A stretch of DNA of 15,012 nt. It comes from Fidelibacterota bacterium UBA7300. Lineage in GTDB: Bacteria > Fidelibacterota > Marinisomatia > Marinisomatales > UBA2128. The DNA is taken from the NCBI GenBank assembly GCA_002471865.1, contig DKQU01000085.1, positions 1 through 15,012 on the forward strand. Direction: 5' to 3'. A model generated the notes under the pieces. That model had not been told where the DNA came from. It saw nothing but the letters and a program-made list of their open reading frames with translations, and ran no database searches. The position numbers were made by a program, and so were the translations under genes. Shown piece by piece: positions 1 to 7,015 of the stretch; within the stretch, counting starts at the first letter, position 1; every line of letters begins with the position of its first letter.

Positions 1-1
1 A

Positions 2-1510
2 ATGGTTTTGGATCCCATTCTATTTGGCAATGATACAGAAAAAAGGAACAGTCTCATTTGGATTGATGGTCAAACCCAATCAGGTTTAGCTGTTCGTGAA
101 AATATTGAACTTCGGGTAGAAGATGCTCATCGCTTTAAGGTATATGACAACTTTGCCAGCTTTATAGAAGAAGATGAGTTATCTGAACTACCTTTGGCGA
201 TTCAGCTTGAAATTGTTTTCAGATTGGAAGAACTGGCGGATAGCGACTATCCAGGTCAATTGATTGATGAGTATGAAAAATATTCGGAGATTTTCCGAAA
301 TAATCCTGTTGGTACAGTCTCATTGAATGAACAATGGATGGCACCAGATAGAAATAATTTCAACGATCTATTAGATCAATGGCTGGAGCAGTTATACGAC
401 ATAAAGCATGTTTTAGGTGAAGATGAATATCCCTCAATTTCTGAGATTGGACTGACTGCTGCCGGAGATATATCCTGGATAGAATTTCTCGCCATGGGAG
501 ACCAGAATTTCTTGGCAAATGAATATTCTATAAGTATATCGGATGAAGAATTCTATGAACTTCCGGATGAGATGTGGACGCCCGGTACAGTTCATGTCCT
601 TCCTATCACCCCGCAGAATATTGGATTTCAAATTGAGAAGATTCTTGTGCTGAGTAGCGAGGGAGCTGTTGTTGATTATTTCATTATACCATCTCAATTA
701 CAAGAGGGGAGTATAAGTAAGGATCTGCGCGGGGATATCTGGATACAAATAGAACCTTCTCCAAATCGTCTTACCCAAGATAGTACTTTACCAATCCTGA
801 TTAATGAATATGCAGTAACGCAAGAAACAGATCAATCTGAATTATTGATGGAACCAATGACTCGATCATTTCTGACACTAGAAATTCTATCAATCCAATC
901 TAATGAAATTGATCTCTCTTCGAAGTTGAGAATTGATTTCGGATCTGAAGATGTTGAACCGGTTGAATTGATCAGTTGGAATATCTTTGATCAATTTTCT
1001 ACTTTTACGGTGGATTGCCCTGATTCAGAGAATCCTCTATTTATTACACTTCAGTTGTTTGATTCTGAAGAGGGTTGGATAGGTCTACAGCATCTTATCC
1101 TTAAACCATCGGAGCTTGTTCATAAGTCGAGAATCCCTGATGGTGCTGTGTGGGATCAGAATGCTCAAAATTCATTTGGAGAGTCTAATGGTAGGCAAAG
1201 TGTTGGATCACAATCTTTAGGCATACCAGAGGTTTTTGCTCTATACCAAAACTTTCCCAATCCATTCAATTATTCTACCACAATCAAATTTGATTTACTA
1301 GAATCTGCAGTGGTCACCTTGGTGGTTATAGATGCTGCAGGACGTGAAGTAGCTGAATTTCTTCGTGAAACCCCTCTGAATCAGGGGCAATATAATTATA
1401 CTTTAGGTGTTGAAGGGATGAGCAGTGGTATTTATTTTGCGACTCTAAAAGCCGTTGTAGGTTCTAATTTACCCATTGTAGATTCCCGTAAGATGATCTT
1501 CCTAAAGTAG
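2..1510 (+). CDS. Secreted protein with T9SS type A C-terminal sorting domain (5' end probably outside the window)
   Basis: The last ~90 residues (from residue 412 of the visible 502) form a T9SS type A sorting domain. It starts with the signature FALYQNFPNPFN, continues with short beta strands including a VVIDAAGREV segment and a GIYFATLKA segment, and ends in KMIFLK. In this family the domain directs export across the outer membrane and is usually cleaved on secretion or surface attachment. The preceding ~400 residues are acidic, with no domain I recognise. A Ser/Gln/Gly/Asn-rich linker (about residues 380-405) precedes the sorting domain. T9SS cargo also needs an N-terminal Sec signal peptide. 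None is visible, and the frame is open to the window edge, so the ATG at base 2 is probably internal and the gene partial. The sorting domain is confident; the function of the body is unknown. Confidence 0.85.
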   Translation: MVLDPILFGNDTEKRNSLIWIDGQTQSGLAVRENIELRVEDAHRFKVYDNFASFIEEDELSELPLAIQLEIVFRLEELADSDYPGQLIDEYEKYSEIFRNNPVGTVSLNEQWMAPDRNNFNDLLDQWLEQLYDIKHVLGEDEYPSISEIGLTAAGDISWIEFLAMGDQNFLANEYSISISDEEFYELPDEMWTPGTVHVLPITPQNIGFQIEKILVLSSEGAVVDYFIIPSQLQEGSISKDLRGDIWIQIEPSPNRLTQDSTLPILINEYAVTQETDQSELLMEPMTRSFLTLEILSIQSNEIDLSSKLRIDFGSEDVEPVELISWNIFDQFSTFTVDCPDSENPLFITLQLFDSEEGWIGLQHLILKPSELVHKSRIPDGAVWDQNAQNSFGESNGRQSVGSQSLGIPEVFALYQNFPNPFNYSTTIKFDLLESAVVTLVVIDAAGREVAEFLRETPLNQGQYNYTLGVEGMSSGIYFATLKAVVGSNLPIVDSRKMIFLK

Positions 1511-1527
1511 GTTGAGGTTCTAATACT

Positions 1528-2064
1528 ATGACTGATTTATTCGATGATGAGATGAACCAGATGGACGAACGGGAATTTGCCGAAAATCCTCAGATCGAAA
1601 AGGCAGTTTCTGTCGAAGATCCCATAAGCACTCTTGAGCGCCAAAAAATGGTTGTGATAGAGAGTGGGACAAAAGTGGCTGATGCTTTGAATCTATTTCA
1701 ATCAGAAGGTGTGGGATGTGTCTTGATCCAGGAAAACGAGAAACTATCAGGGATCTTCACAGAAAGGGATGTGATCTGGAAATTAGCCGGAAAAGGTCTC
1801 GATTATTCCAGTGAAGCCGTTGATGATTTCATGACGAAGGCACCAGATGCGCTTCAGCTGGATGATCCTATAGCTTTTGCTCTAAACAGAATGACAGAAG
1901 GTGGGTATCGCCACGTACCGATCGTCAATGATGTTGGCAAGCCTTTGGGCATCGTAGGAATTTTGGACATCGTCAGACATCTTGCCGCCTATTATTCAGA
2001 AGAAATAATGAACTTACCTCCGTCTCCTTTACGTGGAGCGCAGGATCGGCCCGAAGGTGGCTGA
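1528..2064 (+). CDS. Two-CBS-domain protein
   Basis: This 178-residue protein is a stand-alone tandem CBS pair (Bateman module). CBS1 covers about residues 36-90 and contains the GIFTERDVIWKLA segment. CBS2 covers about 100-155, with YRHVPIVND and GIVGILDIVRHLA. Such modules usually bind adenine nucleotides and act as energy or redox sensors, but no effector domain is attached, so the partner is unknown. The N-terminal ~30 residues are acidic and probably disordered. The C-terminal tail (NLPPSPLRGAQDRPEGG) is Pro/Gly-rich and resembles tails I recall on other small CBS proteins. A GAGG (1514-1517) lies 10 bases before the ATG. The gene follows the T9SS cargo gene by 17 bases, and its TGA overlaps the next ATG by one base, so it is probably co-transcribed with both neighbours. 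Confidence 0.9.
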   Translation: MTDLFDDEMNQMDEREFAENPQIEKAVSVEDPISTLERQKMVVIESGTKVADALNLFQSEGVGCVLIQENEKLSGIFTERDVIWKLAGKGLDYSSEAVDDFMTKAPDALQLDDPIAFALNRMTEGGYRHVPIVNDVGKPLGIVGILDIVRHLAAYYSEEIMNLPPSPLRGAQDRPEGG

Positions 2065-2792
2065 TGTTGATGTTCATCTCCCGGTTTTTTAATCTCTCTA
2101 ATCGCCAGTTTTTACTTCCTTTTATTGTTTTTACTACTCTCTTTTTTATGGGTTGTGCTGCTCATCCAACTGTAGCTCACAAAACTCTTCAAAAAGGTGA
2201 AAGTTACTACGGCTATTCACTTTCGTTGGAAAACGTCTTCCCAGTGTTGTATTACCGTTATGGAGTTTCTAACCAAAGTGACGTGGGTGTCCGACTCGGA
2301 CTGCCTATCTACGGGAGTGGTCTCGACTATTCAAGAGTGCTCTTTGAGGAAGAAGGCAAAAGAGATATGATTAACCTCGGGTGGTCCATGACACCGAATT
2401 CAAGTTTTGATATTACATACTACAAGTTTTCCCAAAAGAAAAAACGGAAGGGAGTTACGTCATTCTGGGGGCTGCGCGGCATGTTTATTCCCAAAGGTTT
2501 AAACGGTGGTCAAAGCACTCGTCTCGGGGTACTGCTCGGTTCATACACTGGAGATAAATTCGGTTATGAGATTGGCTATTTTCACGATTTTGCCAGTATG
2601 CCTATCACCAAATTATTCAGCAGTTTTGATTATGCCGATACCACTACATGGGGAACACGTTTTCTCGATTATCCATCTGTATCTGATGGAGGCCTCCCGA
2701 CAGAGCATTCCCGTCTGACAGGACTCTCTGTCCGTGTCAGCTTCAATTTGAGTGCCAAAAAGGAAGATAAAGAGAAACTACCAAATCCATAA
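2064..2792 (+). CDS. Predicted lipoprotein, possibly an outer-membrane beta-barrel
   Basis: This 242-residue protein has a lipoprotein-type signal: a basic N-region (R7, R14), a hydrophobic stretch of about residues 17-29, and a lipobox-like FMGC with Cys31. After cleavage it would be lipid-anchored. The mature part alternates polar and hydrophobic/aromatic residues (YYGYSLSLE, DVGVRLGLPIYG, TRLGVLLGSYTG, GYEIGYFHDF, LSVRVSFNLS), as expected of amphipathic strands in a small outer-membrane barrel. I cannot name a family. The TGA of the CBS gene overlaps this ATG by one base (TGATG), suggesting translational coupling. A second in-frame ATG at 2070 is an equally possible start and does not affect the signal. 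FMGC is a slightly unusual lipobox. The lipoprotein call is fairly sure; the barrel is inference from the residue pattern. Confidence 0.75.
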   Translation: MLMFISRFFNLSNRQFLLPFIVFTTLFFMGCAAHPTVAHKTLQKGESYYGYSLSLENVFPVLYYRYGVSNQSDVGVRLGLPIYGSGLDYSRVLFEEEGKRDMINLGWSMTPNSSFDITYYKFSQKKKRKGVTSFWGLRGMFIPKGLNGGQSTRLGVLLGSYTGDKFGYEIGYFHDFASMPITKLFSSFDYADTTTWGTRFLDYPSVSDGGLPTEHSRLTGLSVRVSFNLSAKKEDKEKLPNP

Positions 2793-2886
2793 ATAAGTAA
2801 GTATTATCTCTATTTCCCTACTTTACACCCGCTTCAGCAGTTACCTTGTTTTCACATCGATGGTAGTATAAATTTGCTTCCTCACC

Positions 2887-2994
2887 ATGGACTCAAAAGT
2901 CAAGAAAACTGCTCTAAGGATGATCGAAAACGGGCTCCGGCATTTATCAACCTGTAAAGAACAGCTTAAACTTTGCACTCCACATGTGTCTTGA
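2887..2994 (+). other. Orphan 35-codon reading frame, possible remnant of a flavin-reductase gene
   Basis: A short ATG frame begins MDSKVKKTALRMIENGL and stops after 35 codons. The opening is similar, from memory, to the start of flavin-reductase-like proteins (pattern M-D-x-x-A-K-K-x-A-L-R-x-I-x-x-G-L-Y-V-L-T), but after about 22 residues the match is lost and the FMN-binding domain is absent in all three forward frames. No ribosome binding site precedes the ATG. It is therefore more likely a decayed gene fragment or chance than a working gene. Confidence 0.2.
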
Positions 2995-3063
2995 AAAACT
3001 TATGGTCATTTTTAAAAACAGTGATTTTAATTTAGAACTGGTTCCTTCAATTGTCTTCACTTC

Positions 3064-3069
3064 AAGGAG
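3064..3069 (+). promoter_or_regulatory. Ribosome binding site fixing the start at 3075
   Basis: AAGGAG lies 5 bases before ATG 3075. It supports this ATG over the upstream in-frame TTG at 3051, which has no comparable site. Confidence 0.75.
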
Positions 3070-3074
3070 CAGCA

Positions 3075-3437
3075 ATGGCTGAAGTTTTAGTATTTGTCCA
3101 CTATTTTCGATTGGGGACTCAGATTGCAGATGTTCTTGCAGCATTCGAATATGCAGCGGATTTCCCGGAGACAACAGATACTCTAATCTCCTCAATATCT
3201 GATAAAACTCGATTAATTATACTTGACCTTGATGATCCACAGGTAGAAGCAACTGATTTTGTAGCTCAGATACGATCAGAAAATAGAGAGTTGCCAATCG
3301 CCGGCTTTATGGCTCAGATTCGCAAAGGAGATCACGATAAAGTAAAAGCGGCAGGCTGTCATTGGATTTTTACTAGATCCTCGTTTGTTCAAAACCTGAA
3401 AAGTCTATTATCACACGGTCTTCCTGAGCAGGAGTAA
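3075..3437 (+). CDS. Small degenerate response-regulator receiver protein
   Basis: This 120-residue protein has the length and strand/helix rhythm of a single receiver (CheY-like) domain with no output domain. The segment LIILDLDDP (residues 47-55) aligns with the usual LLDLxxP around the phosphoacceptor, so Asp51 is retained. Other phosphotransfer residues look lost. The first strand (EVLVFVHYF) has no acidic pair. The usual Thr/Ser after strand 4 is Met79 (PIAGFMA). The conserved Lys after strand 5 is Arg101 (IFTRSSF). It may therefore be a phosphorylation-independent pseudo-receiver or adaptor. The start is set by AAGGAG five bases upstream. It ends two bases before nth, so the two are probably co-transcribed; a functional link to repair is not shown. 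The receiver fold is inferred from the pattern only. Confidence 0.65.
   Translation: MAEVLVFVHYFRLGTQIADVLAAFEYAADFPETTDTLISSISDKTRLIILDLDDPQVEATDFVAQIRSENRELPIAGFMAQIRKGDHDKVKAAGCHWIFTRSSFVQNLKSLLSHGLPEQE
3430..3434 (+). promoter_or_regulatory. Ribosome binding site for the GTG start of nth
   Basis: AGGAG sits 5 bases before GTG 3440, overlapping the end of the upstream gene. It favours the GTG start over the in-frame ATG at 3470. Confidence 0.75.
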
Positions 3438-3439
3438 AA

Positions 3440-4081
3440 GTGAAAATAGAAGCTGAACTTAAAAAGCGAATGGCGGAAGTCATTCGTCTTTTGCGGACTG
3501 CTTATCCTGAGGCGACATGCAGTCTAACCTTTAAAACTCCTCATCAACTGCTTGTCTCTACTATTCTCTCAGCTCAGTGTACAGATAAACGGGTGAATCA
3601 GGTTACTCCTGATTTGTTCAATAAATATCGATCCGTAAAAGATTTTGCTGAATCTAATGAGACTAAATTGGCTCAAGATATCCACTCCTGCGGATATCAC
3701 AATCAGAAAGCTCGTGCTATCAAGGGGAGCAGTCAAATTATCTGTGAAGAATTTGGTGGCAAGGTGCCCAGAACATTGGAAGAACTGGTGAAGCTCCCCG
3801 GCGTGGGCAGAAAAACTGCAAATTGTGTTCTCGGTACAGCTTTCGGTATCCCTTCGGTTGTTATAGATACTCATATGATCAGAATTATGAATCTCCTCGG
3901 ATTTACTGAAACACAAACCCCCGAGAAAATAGAGCAAGACATTATGTTGATAGCGCAAAAAGATGATTGGATTGATCTAACTCATCTTATCATCGAACAC
4001 GGCAGGAAACTATGTATTGCTCGTCGACCTCGATGTGAAGATTGTCTTCTTCATGAGGTATGTCCATCGTCTAAATTGTGA
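3440..4081 (+). CDS. nth: Endonuclease III (DNA glycosylase / AP lyase)
   Basis: This 213-residue protein is the usual length for Nth, the base-excision-repair enzyme that removes oxidised pyrimidines and nicks the resulting abasic site. The helix-hairpin-helix motif LPGVGRKTAN carries catalytic Lys125, and VIDTHM carries catalytic Asp143; the 18-residue spacing equals that between K120 and D138 of the E. coli enzyme. The C-terminal [4Fe-4S] loop is complete: Cys192, Cys199, Cys202 and Cys208 in the C-x6-C-x2-C-x5-C pattern. The start is GTG with AGGAG five bases upstream. The gene follows the receiver gene by two bases. The AP endonuclease nfo lies two genes downstream, a functional partner that can process the blocked 3' ends Nth leaves. 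Nothing appears missing. Confidence 0.97.
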   Translation: MKIEAELKKRMAEVIRLLRTAYPEATCSLTFKTPHQLLVSTILSAQCTDKRVNQVTPDLFNKYRSVKDFAESNETKLAQDIHSCGYHNQKARAIKGSSQIICEEFGGKVPRTLEELVKLPGVGRKTANCVLGTAFGIPSVVIDTHMIRIMNLLGFTETQTPEKIEQDIMLIAQKDDWIDLTHLIIEHGRKLCIARRPRCEDCLLHEVCPSSKL

Positions 4082-4135
4082 ATAAGAATCTTGTTTCAAG
4101 GGTCATTTTATTATCCGTAAATTCAAAGAGTAATA

Positions 4136-4156
4136 ATATTTGTATAATACAAATAT
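4136..4156. promoter_or_regulatory. Perfect 21-bp palindrome upstream of folE, candidate operator
   Basis: Arms ATATTTGTAT and ATACAAATAT flank a single central A, with no mismatch. The core TTTGTA-N3-TACAAA has the look of a dimeric repressor site (for example the TTGTA/TACAA arms of some GntR-family operators). It contains a -10-like TATAAT at 4143-4148, without a convincing -35, and ends four bases before the folE ribosome binding site. A repressor bound here would block transcription. The regulator is unknown. The site is AT-only apart from two bases, and no T-run follows, so a rho-independent terminator is unlikely. Confidence 0.55.
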
Positions 4157-4160
4157 ATTT

Positions 4161-4165
4161 GGAGG
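4161..4165 (+). promoter_or_regulatory. Ribosome binding site for the GTG start of folE
   Basis: GGAGG lies 7 bases before GTG 4173. It decides for this start over the in-frame TTG at 4140, which lies inside the palindrome and has no such site. Confidence 0.8.
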
Positions 4166-4172
4166 AAACGCT

Positions 4173-4748
4173 GTGAATACGAAGAACATAAGTAATATTA
4201 AAGAAATTACCTCCGCACTACTTGATGAGATTGGAGAAGATACCAATAGAGAAGGACTTCTCGAAACGCCCAGCCGAGTAGCAAAGGCTTGGGAGTATTT
4301 TAGTCAGGGCTACCGTTTGACTCCAAAGGAGGTTGTGGGAGATGCCATCTTCAACGAAAAATGTAACGACATTATTGCAGTGAAAGACATTGACTTTTTC
4401 TCGCTATGTGAACATCATTTGCTCCCTTTTTATGGTGTAGTACATGTGGGATATCTTCCTGGAGATAAGATTATGGGAATCTCGAAAATCCCGCGAATTG
4501 TAGATGTTTTTGCCCGCCGGTTGCAGGTTCAGGAAAGAATGACCAAGCAGGTTGCCGATGCCATTGAAGATATTCTTCAGCCAAAAGGCGTAGCGGTGAT
4601 GGCTGAGGCATCTCATCTTTGCATGCAGATGCGCGGTGTGGAGAAGAAGGCATCATTCATGGTGACCTCCGCAATGAGAGGAGCTTTCAAGGAAAATCAC
4701 AAAACAAGGGATGAGTTTTTGACAATTATATCTCAGGATAAGAGATAG
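4173..4748 (+). CDS. folE: GTP cyclohydrolase I (FolE1 type)
   Basis: This 191-residue enzyme converts GTP to 7,8-dihydroneopterin triphosphate, the first step of tetrahydrofolate (and often biopterin or queuosine precursor) synthesis. The zinc-dependent FolE1 signature is complete. SLCEHHLLPFYG gives zinc ligands Cys79 and His82 and the catalytic-site His81. SHLCMQMRG gives the third ligand, Cys150. GISKIPRIVDVFARRLQVQER and the preceding YLPGDK are the family's usual pterin-pocket segments. The GTG start is chosen from GGAGG seven bases upstream; a longer form from TTG 4140 adds 11 residues not expected in the family. The stop TAG overlaps the GTG start of nfo by one base, so the two are coupled. 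The palindrome just upstream suggests repression at this point. Confidence 0.96.
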   Translation: MNTKNISNIKEITSALLDEIGEDTNREGLLETPSRVAKAWEYFSQGYRLTPKEVVGDAIFNEKCNDIIAVKDIDFFSLCEHHLLPFYGVVHVGYLPGDKIMGISKIPRIVDVFARRLQVQERMTKQVADAIEDILQPKGVAVMAEASHLCMQMRGVEKKASFMVTSAMRGAFKENHKTRDEFLTIISQDKR

Positions 4749-5608
4749 TGGGACTGTTCGGTGCACATGTAAGTGCTGCCGGCGGGGTGGAAAATGCTCC
4801 AGCAAGAGGGAGTGCCATTAATGCCGACGCCATCCAGATTTTTTCGGCCAATCAAAATCAGTGGACACCAAAGCAGCCGACAGATGATAATACCACAGCA
4901 TTTCGTAAGAATATGGAAACTGAGCGCCCAATAATCTGCATTACTCACGATTCCTATTTGATAAATCTGGGTTCGCCTGACGCAGAAAAGCTGGGCAAAT
5001 CCCGCAATGGGTTTCTCGAGGAAATTGACCGCTGTGACGCTTGTGAAATTCCATACCTCATCTTCCACCCAGGTTCACACCTTAAGACCGGCGAGGATAA
5101 ATGTCTGACGCGAATCGCCGAAAGCATCGACTATTGCCTTCATGAACGTCCAAACTCGAAAGTGAATCTTCTAATAGAGAATACTGCCGGTCAGGGCTCC
5201 AATGTGGGATATCGTTTTGAGCATCTGCGAGCCATAATCGATCAAGTACAGAAGCCGGAACGAATGGGAGTCTGCATCGACACACAACATAGTTTTGCAG
5301 CCGGTTACGATCTGCGAACGGAGAAAAGTTGGAACGATACATTCAATGAGTTCGACAAGATTGTTGGATTAGAACGGATTAAAGCATTCCACGTGAATGA
5401 TTCCAAGCGTGATTTGGGGACACGTGTGGACCGTCATGAAAAGCTCGGGAAGGGATACTTGACCATGGAGACGTTTTGGTGTCTCGTGAATGATGAGCGA
5501 TTTGGAGAAATCCCAATGGTGTTGGAGACGCCAGTTGATGACGAATCGGAATACGCTGATGAGCTGAAGATTCTGAGGAGTTTGATTGGTGCTCCGAAGC
5601 CAAAATAG
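4748..5608 (+). CDS. nfo: Endonuclease IV (AP endonuclease)
   Basis: This 286-residue protein belongs to the AP endonuclease 2 family, a TIM-barrel trinuclear-zinc enzyme that cuts 5' to abasic sites and trims blocked 3' ends. It opens GAHVSAAGG like E. coli Nfo. The nine expected metal ligands can all be placed: His67 (THDSYLINLG), His107 (FHPGSH), Glu144 (IENTAGQGSN), Asp178 and His181 (CIDTQHSFAAGYD), His215 (FHVNDSK), Asp228 and His230 (RVDRHEKLGKG) and Glu260 (LETPVDD). The GTG start shares its first base with the folE stop (TAGTG), with an AGGA nine bases upstream. Grouping with nth suggests a small base-excision-repair cluster, with folE between them for no obvious reason. Confidence 0.96.
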   Translation: MGLFGAHVSAAGGVENAPARGSAINADAIQIFSANQNQWTPKQPTDDNTTAFRKNMETERPIICITHDSYLINLGSPDAEKLGKSRNGFLEEIDRCDACEIPYLIFHPGSHLKTGEDKCLTRIAESIDYCLHERPNSKVNLLIENTAGQGSNVGYRFEHLRAIIDQVQKPERMGVCIDTQHSFAAGYDLRTEKSWNDTFNEFDKIVGLERIKAFHVNDSKRDLGTRVDRHEKLGKGYLTMETFWCLVNDERFGEIPMVLETPVDDESEYADELKILRSLIGAPKPK

Positions 5609-5617
5609 GAATTTATC

Positions 5618-7015
5618 ATGGCAAAGAAAAACGAATATGATGTAGTTGTGATCGGTGGAGGTCCCGGTGGTTATGTAGCTGCCATTCATGCATCGCAAGC
5701 CGGGAAGAGTGTTGCTATTGTGGAAAGGGATGCACTGGGTGGAATCTGCCTGAATTGGGGATGCATCCCGACGAAATCTCTCTTACATGATGCTGAGGTA
5801 CTTCATCTTGTGAAAAATGCCGGTAAGCACGGAATCAATATCAAGGACTATTCTGTCGATTTCGGGAAAGTCGTAAAGCGAAGCAGATCTGTTTCTAAAC
5901 GACTATCTAAAGGAATTGAGTATCTGATGAAAAAGAATAATATCACTCACTTGAAAGGGGTGGCAAAACTGCGTACAGCTTCAGATGTAGAAGTAGAATC
6001 GAAAGACGGCAAGAGTCTCCTTAAAGCGTCAAATGTAATTATCGCTACCGGCGGAAGGAATCGGGAGGTTCCTGGCTTGAAGACGGACGGCAAGCGTGTC
6101 ATCACCTACAAGGAGGCGATGACGCTGGATAAGCCTCCGAAGACGATGATTATCATCGGAGCCGGGGCCATCGGTGTGGAATTTGCTACACTTTACCACG
6201 AGTACGGTACAAAAGTTCACCTGGTAGAAATGTTGCCGCGAGTCCTACCTCTCGAAGATTATGAGGTTTCCGACGCATTGGTATCTTCGCTGAAGAAGCG
6301 GGGAATCCACATTTATGTTTCGTCTAAAGTTGAAAAAATTGAAACCTTGAAGACAAAGGTGAAAGTGCATCTTTCTGGTGGAAAAAAGAGCGAGATAATC
6401 GATGGAGAAATTGCTCTGGTAGCTGTTGGTATTCAGGGGAATGTGGAAAATCTTGGACTGGAGTCCGTAGGAGTAAAAATAGAGAACGGTTGGATTGTGA
6501 CAGATGAATTTCAGCGTACAGTTATAGAGAATATTTATGCTGTTGGAGATGTGACTGGACCACCGTGGTTGGCTCATGTCGCTTCCGCGGAGGGTCGGAT
6601 AGCCGCGGCTCATCTGTGTGGACGCAATCCCAAACCCCTAGATTATCACAGCATTCCCGCCTGTACTTATTCTCGACCTCAGGTAGCATCCATTGGTATG
6701 ACGGAAGAAGAGGCACAGGAAGCGGGACATGAGCTGAAAGTGGGCAAGTTTCCTATGAGAGCCAGCGGTAAAGCTTTAGCTCAAGATGAAACCGAAGGAT
6801 TCGTGAAGATTATCTTTGATGCCAAATATGGTGAATTGCTGGGATGTCATATCATTGGACCGGAAGCGACAGAGCTGATTGCTGAAGTGGCAGCAGCCAA
6901 GATGCTGGAAGCGACGTATGAGGAAATAGTTGAGACCGTCCATGCCCATCCCACTATCGCGGAAGCCATCATGGAAGCAGCGGCGGATGCGTATGGAGAA
7001 GCGGTACATGTCTGA
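5618..7015 (+). CDS. lpdA: Dihydrolipoyl dehydrogenase (E3)
   Basis: This 465-residue flavoprotein reoxidises dihydrolipoyl groups on E2 and passes electrons to NAD+. It has an FAD-binding GGGPGG (residues 13-18), the redox disulfide Cys44/Cys49 in GGICLNWGCIPTKSLL, an NAD-binding GAGAIG (181-186) and a second FAD contact in IYAVGDVTG. The C-terminal dimerisation domain contains HAHPTIAE with the active-site base His444 and its partner Glu449. Length and motifs are complete. It starts nine bases after nfo, and its last eight bases overlap the start of lipB, placing it first in the lipoate / 2-oxoacid dehydrogenase run. Glutathione reductase and mercuric reductase relatives are excluded by the C-terminal motif and by the E1, E2, lipA and lipB neighbours. 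Confidence 0.97.
   Translation: MAKKNEYDVVVIGGGPGGYVAAIHASQAGKSVAIVERDALGGICLNWGCIPTKSLLHDAEVLHLVKNAGKHGINIKDYSVDFGKVVKRSRSVSKRLSKGIEYLMKKNNITHLKGVAKLRTASDVEVESKDGKSLLKASNVIIATGGRNREVPGLKTDGKRVITYKEAMTLDKPPKTMIIIGAGAIGVEFATLYHEYGTKVHLVEMLPRVLPLEDYEVSDALVSSLKKRGIHIYVSSKVEKIETLKTKVKVHLSGGKKSEIIDGEIALVAVGIQGNVENLGLESVGVKIENGWIVTDEFQRTVIENIYAVGDVTGPPWLAHVASAEGRIAAAHLCGRNPKPLDYHSIPACTYSRPQVASIGMTEEEAQEAGHELKVGKFPMRASGKALAQDETEGFVKIIFDAKYGELLGCHIIGPEATELIAEVAAAKMLEATYEEIVETVHAHPTIAEAIMEAAADAYGEAVHV
6995..6998 (+). promoter_or_regulatory. Ribosome binding site supporting the lipB start at 7008
   Basis: GGAG within the end of lpdA lies 9 bases before ATG 7008. The later in-frame ATGs at 7017 and 7044 have weaker or no upstream sites. 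Confidence 0.5.

Noticed and set aside
2506..2718. Overlapping forward frame inside the lipoprotein gene
   Set aside because: No ribosome binding site and no recognisable protein features; it overlaps a longer gene with a clear signal sequence.
4090..4100. CTTG-TTT-CAAG hairpin after nth as a terminator
   Set aside because: Only four base pairs and no following T-run; too weak to call.
4140..4172. TTG start for folE, 11 residues upstream
   Set aside because: It lies within the palindrome and lacks a ribosome binding site; GTG 4173 has GGAGG at good spacing.
6930..7007. Longer in-frame 5' extension of lipB inside lpdA
   Set aside because: It reads as basic, low-family-likeness sequence fully overlapping conserved lpdA codons, and ATG 7008 has a ribosome binding site and gives a normal LipB length.
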